From the NCBI GenBank assembly GCA_026545225.1, contig CM048849.1:31134336-31198335 (forward strand): a stretch of DNA of 64,000 nucleotides, read 5' to 3'. This DNA is from Cornus controversa (lineage: Eukaryota; Streptophyta; Magnoliopsida; Cornales; Cornaceae). Under the pieces are notes generated by a model. The model had not been told where the DNA came from and searched no databases. It was given only the letters and a program-made list of their open reading frames with translations. This document shows positions 43,069-53,417 of this stretch, piece after piece. Numbering within the stretch: position 1 is the first letter of the stretch; every line of letters begins with the position of its first letter. Position numbers and translations under genes: made by a program.

Positions 43069-46000
43069 ATTATCAGTTGAACAATTTTATGTACCTACAG
43101 GAAGTAAGGATAACTTTGTCTAATTGAAAAATAAAAATGAGACCAAGAATATCCTTTCAGTCAATGATGGGGTAAAACAGATAATACATATAGTGTTTGG
43201 GTTAAGTGTAATCATGCTCAAAACCTTAGGGGGTGTGAGTATAGGTTTTGTCAAATTATAAATATATGTGTAGTTAGAGCAAACCTCGGGGGGTGTGAGT
43301 GTATTTTGCCCATAAAATTAGGACATCAATCCAATCACTAATTAATTCATATTTTGACTTCTTAATTTATTTCGTTTGATCATAGAATGTTTATTTTGAG
43401 AAAATAATATATTTAAATAGATAATTATATACTAAAACAATTTTGTTAAAACCACTGAGCCTAGTTTTTTGTGATTAAAAAAATCAAGTCATAATAAATA
43501 TTTCGCATAAATTCCATCTTGAGAAAACATATTCCAATGTCCCTATGATTTACTCAAAATACCATGTTTATCGGCCCACAGATCACTTAAATAAGTCAAA
43601 GTAATCAATAATAAAGATAAAAGTCCATTGATTGAGAGTTATTTACTATAACACCGATAAGTGAAAATTACTATGGCGACTATACTAATTTTCACTTATC
43701 AGAGATCCAATTCAATGTATTATTATACACTAGTACTGGTTTTGATTCTTCCACTCACATGAACTTATGTCATAAAAACCAATTCGTTACACTCTACAAG
43801 ATAGAATGCCCAATTCTATCACTAAATGTGAACAATATTTCTTATTATGTAAACTAAAGATTTATATCTTCTATACAGGAGACTCTCTCAATACATCAAA
43901 ATCACAGTCAATGAACACTTTAATTCATCTCATGAATTAACCAATACAAGCATTCACCATATATGTATGGAAAGTACTAAAACTTCATATTCATTAAAAT
44001 ATCAATCACTATCCATAAATTGGCTTCGTAGGGCATACAATCCCAATAATTCAAGTACCCATAAGTACACCAACTCTTAGCACATCAATTAGGTATACCC
44101 CAGTGATACCTAAGTTCAATACATTTACACAAGTCATTTAGGCTTGTACTCTCCAAGTTATCCACGACTTCGACACGTCAACATAAGTCACATATACTTG
44201 TACCTTAAAGTCATTCATAATTTTTCCATCTCATTCAAGTCCAGCTTATAAGCCTATCCTTAGGTTCCAAACTTACACAAATTGACATTTTCAAACATGA
44301 GTCATCCACAACATACAAATAAACTCACGGCTGGTAGGCAACCTTATTTTCAAATAAAGACTTTTTCAAATCAAAAATCTTTTCAAATCAACTCATTTTT
44401 CAAGGCTCATATGCCAACTCAATTTTCAACTTTAAAATAATTTTTCAATCAATTTCAAGTCAAACCTTTGAGAACTCTTAAGTCCTCTTTTCAAAACAAC
44501 TCCATGCTCTTTTCAAATTAATTTTCAAGAACTTAATTATATATTCATACTTCAAAATACTGTTCCAAAACATATCATTCTCAAGTCTAAGAGCTCTTAA
44601 ATTCACACATACATGATTGCACACACGTCTACTAAGGCATAGATCTTATCACTCATTGATATGGTCTATCTTTTTAAACATTAAATCAAACATCCGTAGA
44701 TGCTATATTCCACGTTCAAATATGTACAATCTCAAAACAAATATTAGAGGAACAAAAATCAACTTAAAATATTGAACTCTAAACCCAAAATTGCAAATCC
44801 CGCTACCCTACATATATACGTATGACAAACGAGAGTAGAGAGAGAAAGTACCTTTTAGGGTTTATTCCAAAATCGTGAGAGACTTTGAGAATGGGAGGAA
44901 TGAGAGAGAATCTATGAGATTGAGAGAAAGAGCAATTGAGTGAGTGTGTGAGAGAGATATATAGAAGATAGTGTGGAATGAGTGCATAAGAGGGAGAAAT
45001 TGGTTAAGTTGTGGGGAGGGTAGTTAGGTCATTTTGCAAAATAAAAATAAAAATTGGCTATCAAAATGTAGTAAACAAAGTTTTTTTATATTATAATTTT
45101 GGACAATATTTACCTACTGTCTCCCCTACTAACCAATAATGTCGTTCAATCCTATATTAACACATCTTCGACTTCTTTAATTATAATATAAAAAATTAAA
45201 TAAAGAAAGAAAGTCAAGCTGGATTGACCTAGCTATGATCGGGTAAAACAGTTCATTACGCCCTCTTGGCTTTTCTTCTCCTTCTCACGCTCCCATGAAC
45301 ATCATTACCAACCACCACGGCTGCCACACCTATTTTCTGCTAGCCTATGCTCTCTCTCTTTTTTGTCTCTCTCTTCACTGCGAGCATTAATGCATTCTTC
45401 TTCTTTTTTTCTCTTTCTCTACCATCAACTAATTTAATCTGTTCTTTTTTTCTCTCTTTTTTTGGCCCTTTCAGAAGATCAAGAACTCCCAATAATCTTT
45501 ATTTTAGGAAGTTCTCCCTCTAATTGGATTTTTCACTTTCATAAAGTTGACGTTCTTTCTATTTTAGTTTTCTTGGGTAAAACATAGAGTGATTGAAGTT
45601 TCTTGTATTAATAAATTACAATTGTAATTTACAACCGGCTCAGTAAATTTAAGTACCCAGTACGAACGACTGTTTCTAATCAATTTTTTTTGTTGGTAAT
45701 TATTTTTATTTTTTAAAGAAAGAAAAGATAGTTTCAAGAGTTCTATGGCAAAAGATGTTTAAGGCAGAGATTTCTCTTGCAAAACTGGTTTTTGTTTTAT
45801 AGAATTCCGATGCTATGTCCTTCCACGCGTTAGTGTTTTAAGTTTAGAACTACCCAATTTTTGCATCACTACATTAAGACAATACCATACTAGTTTTACT
45901 TGAGAGGAAGAAGACAAGCATATCGAGAGGGACGTGAACGTTGGAAGGGTGAAAAAGGGAGAAGAAAAGTGGAGATGATGTGTATTTTAGCTCTAATAAG

Positions 46001-46430
46001 CCGGGTCAATCGGTCATTCTATTTATTAATTCCTTTTTAAATTTCATAATAAAAGATGACGTGTTTTGTATATGATTAGAACACATCATTCGTCACTAAA
46101 GAACACCTAATGACTAGTGAGTAAGTAAGTATTGTTTTATAATTTTTTACAATAATCCATCTAATTGAAATGTGTTGACTTTGACTCTATGTAATTGTAA
46201 AAAGGGATTCAAAAGTCCATTTTTTTGTAATTAAATAAATTTTCTATTTATATAGTCCCCAATCTTATGGAAAGAACAACGTTGTGGTCAGTCACCATTG
46301 TCTCAATTGACTCGAGCGTGACTCGCTCAAATGTGACCCCCTCAATTAGATTGGATAATTATATATAATAATAATATTAATAAAAAAAAAAAGAGATAAG
46401 GGACCAAAACAATAAATAATAATAAAAAAA
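43069..46430. other. intergenic region between the Tat element and the CXE gene
   Basis: No gene recognised. 43,200-43,320 has GGGGGTGTGAGT phrases similar to DNA-element debris. 43,700-45,000 is AT-rich and could include an unassigned inverted LTR, since the minus strand reads TAAACCCTAAAAGG near 44,860 after a purine-rich leader. 45,280-45,480 is pyrimidine-rich. Nothing has a clear boundary. Confidence 0.35.
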
Positions 46431-46431
46431 A

Positions 46432-46676
46432 GGATAATGCTTGTGTCTTATCCTGGTAGCACCAACTTCATTCTCCCTGCTTATGTGAATTAGTAGAATT
46501 AAAATAGATGTCCAAAACTTTATTTTTTTAATATGAACATTATCTATCTTCTTGTAGGTTAAATGAAAAGTTCATCGTTTATTGCTTTTTTTTTTTTGTC
46601 TCTTCAACTCCCATCTGCATATTCATTGATCCACATAAGCAGAGAGAATGAAGTTGGTGCTGCCAGGACCAAACAT
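46432..46676. mobile_element. MITE-like inverted-repeat element, downstream of CXE
   Basis: The left arm GGTAGCACCAACTTCATTCT and right arm AGAATGAAGTTGGTGCTGCC are complements, with CTTATGTG / CACATAAG further in. The two arms make a hairpin with a roughly 110-bp AT-rich loop. No clear target duplication. Confidence 0.65.
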
Positions 46677-46678
46677 GA

Positions 46679-46887
46679 GAAATGCTAAACGTCACAATTT
46701 TATTTCACAAATTTTAACTCGAATCTACGTGGCAAGTGTTAATACCATAGGGACTTTGTGTATGGGGGAATCCCACCAATAATAATATACCATTTAATTT
46801 TATCTCCTAAAATAATGGACTCTATCACCTGCCACATAGATTCGAGTTAAAATTTATGATATTTATTCGAGACGTGTAGCATTGCTC
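46679..46887. mobile_element. second MITE-like inverted-repeat element
   Basis: The arms AATGCTAAACGTC and GACGTGTAGCATT are imperfect complements. Inner arms TTTTAACTCGAATCTACGTG and CACATAGATTCGAGTTAAAA also match. It abuts the previous element. The GGATAATG near 46,432 and CATTATCC near 46,893 may be an outer pair enclosing both. Confidence 0.65.
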
Positions 46888-47071
46888 CCCAAACATTATC
46901 CTAAAAAAACCTCATCCTTTGATATAGTTGCGAATGTCTAGAACATTTTGTCACAAAATTCATACTACACAACATGAAACATATTTGACCAAAGCTACCA
47001 AAAAGTCCCATTCATTTATCAAGATTTCAAGCATGAATATATAAGTGAGAAATAAAAATAAGAACAAACTT

Positions 47072-48055
47072 TCATTGTGTTATAAAAGAAGCCAAGCGCT
47101 TGATCATATTGTTTGCATTCTCAGTACCAGGATTGAGAACATGAAAACAATGGTCCTCTCCTTTCACTTCAAACAGCTCTATTTCTCCTCCCCATCCACT
47201 CTCCTTCACTGCCTCATAGTAACAAACATCTCTCTCCCTCAGCATATCCTTCTCAGCCACACACACCAGCAACCTCGAACACCCCAGCCCGGACAGGCTC
47301 GGTGCGCCCTCTATCACCGGATTTATCATCGGATTGTCTATGCCACCCGGTGCACCAGGATACACAAACATCCAAAGCCTATAACCCACGCTCTCTTCAC
47401 CACTACTTCCACTCGATTCAGACCCAACAGCCTCGGAACACCAGAAGTAAGCATGAGAAAGAAACCCTCCACAGATCTTTAGATCCCCGTGCAAGTGTTC
47501 AACACCGGCACACATGGCTACATTATGAACTATATTACCACCTGCACTATCACCACCAATAAAGACTTTGCTGAAGTCTCCGTGGTTAATCAACCAGGGT
47601 TCGTAATTGTTCGGACTCGTCTCACACTGTATAGATATTGTCTGAATAAAGTGTGAAGCAACCCATTGGAGAGCTTCCCAGCAGTCCTCGTAGGCTGCAG
47701 GCAAAGGGTGCTCCGGGGCTAGCCTGTACTCGACTGAGACTGCGAGAGCTTTAGCCTCAGAGACTATGGCGTTGAGATAGTTGTGGTGGAAGACGGAAAA
47801 GGCGGATTCAAGGCAGAAAGCGCCTCCGTGGAAGTAGACTAAGATGGGGAGCTTTTGGTTGGTTGTGAGTTTTGGGAGGAAGAGACGAGCTGAGACGTTG
47901 GGTGAGATGGTGATGTCTTTGGACGAGACACCGGTGGCTGGGTCTTGGGATGATGGTGGGACGTAGGGTGAGCCGAAGAGTCGCTCCACGGTGCCGTCTT
48001 TGTAGACTCGGATGACGGGAAGGATCTCGGTGGCTACTTCCCTGGTGTTGGCCAT
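47072..48055 (-). CDS. plant carboxylesterase (CXE family, alpha/beta-hydrolase)
   Basis: Encodes 327 residues in one exon, the usual CXE length (about 310-335). The family hydrolyses short ester bonds of plant metabolites or xenobiotics, usually in the cytosol; the substrate here is unknown. Visible motifs: oxyanion-hole HGG at 76-78, nucleophile motif GDSAGG at 168-173 (Ser170), Asp270 in AEKD and His302 in GEDHCFH, so the triad is complete. The serine (not threonine) argues against a 2-hydroxyisoflavanone dehydratase of legume type, although the family is the same. No signal peptide or membrane segment. The frame is open 39 codons further upstream, but the start at 48,055 (MANTREVATEILPVIRVYKD) matches family N-termini, and the extra stretch covers the TATA box. 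It is the only convincing host gene here, flanked by MITEs (3' side) and tandem repeats (5' side). Confidence 0.95.
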   Translation of the reverse strand: MANTREVATEILPVIRVYKDGTVERLFGSPYVPPSSQDPATGVSSKDITISPNVSARLFLPKLTTNQKLPILVYFHGGAFCLESAFSVFHHNYLNAIVSEAKALAVSVEYRLAPEHPLPAAYEDCWEALQWVASHFIQTISIQCETSPNNYEPWLINHGDFSKVFIGGDSAGGNIVHNVAMCAGVEHLHGDLKICGGFLSHAYFWCSEAVGSESSGSSGEESVGYRLWMFVYPGAPGGIDNPMINPVIEGAPSLSGLGCSRLLVCVAEKDMLRERDVCYYEAVKESGWGGEIELFEVKGEDHCFHVLNPGTENANNMIKRLASFITQ

Positions 48056-48117
48056 GGCGGTGCTTTTGAAAATGAAAGAGACGAGTATGTGACTGTGTAT
48101 GTTTACAAGTGTGTGTC

Positions 48118-48130
48118 TATATATATATAG
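48118..48130 (-). promoter_or_regulatory. TATA box of the CXE gene
   Basis: The minus strand reads CTATATATATATA, 63-75 bp upstream of the chosen start codon. This predicts a transcription start near 48,090 and a leader of about 35 nt with CT-rich wording. The position supports 48,055 as the start codon. Confidence 0.7.
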
Positions 48131-48386
48131 GGTGGAGTCAGCACAAGGGATTAACACAAACCAAGTGGCCATTTCTTACCAGCTCATACATGGTCCAAAA
48201 AAGGCCGCATCATTGTTTTGCCTATTCATTATAACAATCAGAATTAAACAACGTATATGTGTGTACCGACACATTCCCAACCGTTGCATAAGATATTCTG
48301 GCTCCCTCACCGAACCCAGTCAATGATTTAAATTATAGGAGTGATGAGCAAGCAAAGCTTAACGATAAACACGTTGTGGGTCTTTC

Positions 48387-48725
48387 GAGAGGGCTTCGAG
48401 GGACTTGGAAAGATTGAGAAAGTCTACTAATTTCGAAAATATTTTGGCATATGGTATCCTTTCAAACAAATTTTTTTCATTTTTCTTAAAAATTGTTTTG
48501 AGAGGGCTTCGAGGGACTTGGAAAGATTGAGAAAGTTTAAGAATTTTGAAAATATTTTGACATATGGTATCCTTTCAAACAATTTTTTTTCATTTTTCTT
48601 AAAAATTGTTTTGAGAGGGCTTCGAGGGACTTGGAAAGATTGAGAAAGTTTAAGAAGTTCGAAAATATTTTGACACGTGGTATCTTTTCATATGATTTTT
48701 TTCATTTTTCTTAAAAGTTGTACAA
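48387..48725. repeat. tandem repeat, 113-bp unit, three copies, upstream of CXE
   Basis: GAGAGGGCTTCGAGGGACTT begins at 48,387, 48,500 and 48,613. Each unit continues with TTGGAAAGATTGAGAAAGT, CATATGGTATCCTTTCA and a T-rich tail. The copies differ by a few bases; the third is the most diverged at its end. The array starts 332 bp upstream of the CXE start codon. Confidence 0.93.
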
Positions 48726-49115
48726 TTTTTAATTATAAATGTATGAAAGAGATACGATATGTAAAAATACTGTGAAAGAATTATAGACTTTCTCCTTATA
48801 AAGCTTGGGGCAAATCGAAGGTATGTCCATTGAAATTAGAGATGAATGAACCTTGACTAGGACAGCATCGATGAAAAAAATGGCAAAATAAAAGGTTTTG
48901 ATAACTCCGACTGATTTTGGTGCGACATAATCATGATATTCTATAATCATATAAAATCAGTCAAATTTATCGAATTGTCAAATTATTTTTCTAGTTATAA
49001 AATGCTGTACATTGAGAAGACGAAAAGGAGGATGGAAAGAGTTGTTGGCTGCCCAATACAGGAGCCAGCAAGCTACCAAAACAACACTCACACAACGAAA
49101 TAGAGGCATAACAGG
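48726..49115. other. spacer between the tandem repeat and segmental-duplication copy 2
   Basis: No gene or repeat recognised. This sequence has no counterpart to the left of copy 1 within the window, where a Copia LTR sits instead. Confidence 0.5.
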
Positions 49116-50239
49116 CCAATGGTGAACCAAAACAAGGCAAAAGAGCGAGCAGGTATCGACTGATGCTACTTGTTCTAACCACTCATATAAATTAGAATAC
49201 TTTGTGTATAAAGAATTATGTTGATTGTATTAAAATGGTTCTGTTATAAAAAGGAATCATGTCAAAATATCTTAAAATAGAACTCTCGCTATATAGTCAA
49301 ATATAAAACTTTAGTTTAGGTGTCCCCTACTCTAAATAGATTTTGATACAAAAACTCTATAATCCTCGTATTCTCTTCCAAACTAATGTCTTGACATTTG
49401 ATATAATTAAGGTGAGACAACGGAGAGAGCCCAAATACACTCTCACTATATTAGATACTAATAAAGTTTTTTTTTTTTCAAAAAATTCAAACAACTCTAG
49501 ATATATATATATATATAATTAATTACAAGGTCATTTTGATAAGGCTAGGCGGAGACCAAGCCCAAAGCGAGACAAAATAAGTGGGCTAAAAATTTAGAGT
49601 TAATTTAATTTATGACAACTTTTGGGAGTCTAATTACAAATACACTAACTTTTAAATTGTATATGGTCGAAAAATAACTTTTCAAAAAGTAATTACAAGT
49701 ATGACAATTTATACTATTTAAGTCCAAATTACCCTTAAGACCCTTTACATATTAGTTTACTAAAACTTTTAGTGCACAATGTAATAGTTTTACTGCATTT
49801 ATGTAAAACTTTAACTGCATGATATTATAATTTTACTGTACAAAATGTGTAGTTTACTAAAACTTTTAGTACACAATGTAATAGTTTTACTACATTTATG
49901 TAACACTTTAAGTCCATAATGTTATAATTTTACTGCACAAAACATTACTGCTGAAGAATAATTTGGTCATGTGTATTGAGGAAGAGTGAAAATGGTCAAA
50001 TACGTAAATATTTTTGTATAAGTTACTTTTTGAACCAATATTATTTACAACTTGTCATATTTGTAATTAAACCACCAAAAATGGTCAAAAATTAAATTAA
50101 CAAAAAAATTTATATATTTAGCCCAAACCAAACAGGTAGTCTATTGACCCAATAAGTGGCCTACAAATTTAAATTAGCGAAGCGTTGCACCCAACAGAAA
50201 TCATTTCTATCTTGTGTTACAATTTGAATCCAGTGACCA

Positions 50240-51063
50240 CATATGGCCTCAATGGCCGTTGCACTGGAGCAGCTGAGTGAGAGATATCAGTTGACTTGAA
50301 TTCTTCTAGTAGTGGTTGAGTTTTTCATTGAAGAAGAGAGTAATTTCCATTTGACTAAAGCAATGATTCTTGATAGAACTTGGCAGAGCTTGTTGACAGA
50401 GTGCATACAATTTTTGGATTTTTCGTGATGAGACATCTAAGCAACAAGCTCGGTCCAACTTTGGGGAGCAATATGAAACCCACACTGTGTTTAAATGAAG
50501 CTCCAAATGGGTTTAACAAACAAGCGTCTAAAGAATAGATGGGATGGATTTTTAGTAGTGGAGAGACGGAGAATACAAATATTTGGAATGTGTTTGTAGG
50601 ACATTGAATTGTTATCTAGACCTGAAAGTTTCTTTAAGATAGGTAACAAGAGGATGAACTTATGTTTGGGAATTAACAAGTTAGTCTAGACTAGATGGCT
50701 CCAAGGGATAAGTGTGACATGGCTTGTACTGTGTGCTTAAGTGTGAACACACCAGAAGGTGGAGCTGTCCAGATGAAAGAGTTTGTGGCAAGATGGGTTT
50801 GGGGTGTGTGGTTCAAATTGGGAAAGAGATTAGTAATGGAGCTTGGGAATTGTCAAATGTTGTTAACAACGAAATTGCTCAATTTGATAATGGTATCAAT
50901 GCCAGTGGCTAGTATGTTATCTTGTGATATTCTGGTGGCAAGAGCAGCACTATCTGTTGGTCAGTTGTCATGCTGGAATAATAGAGCCTCACCATTGTCT
51001 ATTGAAGCTTTGATCTATTGTCTAGCAAGGCCTCTAGACTGGAGCAAGGTGCGCCAATTCTAG
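50240..51063 (-). pseudogene. LINE (L1-type) ORF2 3' relic, copy 2
   Basis: The uninterrupted version of the relic split in copy 1. On the minus strand, blocks include SFIWTAPPSGVFTLKHTVQ, then HKFILLLPILKKLSGLDNN, CILRLSTTKNPSHLFFRR and FVKPIWSFIQTQCGFHIAP. These are the post-reverse-transcriptase and zinc-binding region of L1 elements; a cysteine seen in copy 1 (CILC) is changed here. Decayed. Confidence 0.62.
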
Positions 51064-51387
51064 GAGCACTTTTGAGGGATATTCAAACTCAAAAACTTCT
51101 TCTTGTATTAATTAATCTTCTCTTGCCTTTAACTCTAAGTTAAAAGTGCAATTGGATAAATAGGCAAAGTGAGGACTCAGGCTAAGGGTGCATAATGGCC
51201 TGACCCTCAGTGTTGAAAACCCAAGCTCGAGCCCATCGGGCTTTGACTATTCAACAAATCGGACTTGAAGACATTTTAAGAATCCCAAATTTGGCCCTTG
51301 GGCTTTGGAATAACGGGCTGCTTGCTTGGAATGGACGGGGGCTGCTGGCCCAGTTTTACACATGTATAAAATTGTATAATTTTATCC

Positions 51388-51880
51388 TAGGATGCACCGA
51401 CATAGGTAAAACACGACATGGACACGGCAATACGAAAAAAAAAAAAAAGATATGGACACGGCGAGGATACGGCTATAAAATAATAATATAATATATTAAT
51501 ATATATTAATTATTCAACAAAAAATACTGCATTACAAAAATACTTCAATTCATTTTTATACAATTAAGAACCAAACAAACTTATAAACAAAAATAGACAA
51601 ATAGATTAAAGAACCAGACTTATTTAGTAATCTACATATATTTAGTTTAGATTTTTAATCATAACTTAGTCGCATATAATTTTCTTTCAAAATACTTGAA
51701 TTAACATTACTGATAAGAAGTGTCCGACACGTGTTCGAATAGTGTCTAAGGAATGTCCTAAAACGAAAAATGTCAGGGCACTTCTACGACACGTGTTTGA
51801 AGAGTATCCGAGTATTCAACACGGTGTCCGAGTGTCTGACACGAGTACGGTACCCTCATTGAAGTGTCCGTGCTTTCTAG
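51388..51880. mobile_element. GGACACG-rich element, copy 2
   Basis: Counterpart of 16,684-17,195, starting TAGGATGCACCGACA and ending GTCCGTGCTTTCTAG. The flanks are ATTTTATCC and CTTTTATCC. Slightly shorter, with the same GACACGG and GTGTCCGA halves. Confidence 0.65.
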
Positions 51881-52591
51881 CTTTTATCCATGTGATGACC
51901 ATGTCATTTACTGTTTGTGAGTGAAGCATGGAACTTGCAATAATGTAAATCAAGTGCCAGTCACACGAGATCAAGAATTAATGCCATTTGAAATGTTCAT
52001 CATTGTGATTTGTGTTTGGTGATGTCTTTGCCATTGGTACTTTCAAATAGTGTTAAAGCCATGGAACTATAGATAGATACCGAGATGTGAGAACCTTGTG
52101 TATGAAAAATTTAGGCTTACCTTATTGTGTAAACACGGGGCTAAAGCATCCTGTTTGGTTGTTGAGAAATTGAAAGAAAATAGATAAATATGGAATCCTT
52201 ACTGTCCTCTTCGCATTATTCCATTGTAGCTAGGCTTTATGTGATGTTATGAGAGGTACATTCCTCATAAACCTTTAAGTATACAAAATTATGTTCCACA
52301 ATTTATATTTTAAGTATGGATTGCTATTTATTTTGTTGAGAAAAATATTTGTTAAGTTAGGTAAATATATTAAGCCTTAACATAATTTAAGCTTAAAAGA
52401 TATGAGAAAGGATGAAACAGTACTCTGATTTATGATTCTCCTATACTGAGGCTAAAAATAATGTGACTGGAAAAATGGGACAGCATGATTTATTTTTTCC
52501 CTCAATGAAGTTGTAAGACTGTGAGAGAGAGAGAGAGAGCCAACTCTGCAACGAATATACTGACTCAAGGTTATATATACTTTTTTTTTGG

Positions 52592-53021
52592 GAGTAAATT
52601 ACTCTAACCTCTTTTGAGATTTGACTTAATTACTCTCAAATTAAAGTTTTGTAAAAATTACTCACACCCTTGTTGGACTAACAATCCGTTAAACAAAATT
52701 ACAACTATTATACAATTACAAAAGTACCCTCAAGTTATAATGCTTTTATGCAAAAATAAACTCAATTTCTAATCCTTTGACTGAGATTAACAAGTATATT
52801 TTTCTCCATAAATGTCACAAAAACACTACTGCCATCGAGAATAGTTTTGGCATTTTGATTTTTTATGGTACTTGTCTTTAACGAAGCTGACATTTAATTA
52901 ACGACACGGGTACCCAGAGTAAAATCAACCAAACCACAGGAGAAGTTGACCACCATAAATTAAAAACTTTAATTCGAGAGTAATTAACCCAAACCTCAGG
53001 GGAAGTCAGAGTAATTTATCC
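52592..53021. mobile_element. TIR element (MITE-like), copy 2
   Basis: Counterpart of 17,873-18,300, with ends GGAGTAAATTACTCTAACC and GAGTAATTTATCC. Present in both copies, so older than the duplication. Confidence 0.7.
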
Positions 53022-53417
53022 TTTCTTTAAAGGAATGGACATGTCAGCTAGTGACAGGTTTTGGTGGGCGGACTATTAGGCCGGGTTGTAGGCCAGGCCA
53101 AGGGCCGACCTTATACCTAGGCCCTACTCATCATCGTATAAGGTTAGGCTCGGCCTAAGCTAATGTCAACGTGTGGGCACCGGGTCATTTTTGCCCCCTT
53201 AAGAAGGCCAACTCTCAAGATATCAAACATTAAACTAAAATCTAAATTAACTTAAACTAAATTTCAAACTTCCAAATTAAAATGTAATTAGGAACGTTAG
53301 GTTGAGATTAAGGGTGAGTTCATATTTGTTTCAAGTAAGAGTTGGATTGACTTGAATGTCGAGTTTTCATTAATTCTCCACATCTTTAAAAGATAAAAAT
53401 AAATAAATAAGAAAATG

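Noticed and set aside
47045-47562. Plus-strand open frames opposite the CXE gene
   Set aside because: They are shadows of the conserved minus-strand coding sequence, with no recognisable motifs.
48056-48172. 39-codon upstream extension of the CXE frame
   Set aside because: It runs across the TATA box and lacks family similarity; the internal start MANTREV matches CXE N-termini.
50695-51491. Plus-strand open frames after the LINE relic as a possible gene
   Set aside because: They are not preserved in the paralogous arm at 16,031-16,720, and the minus strand reads better as LINE ORF2.
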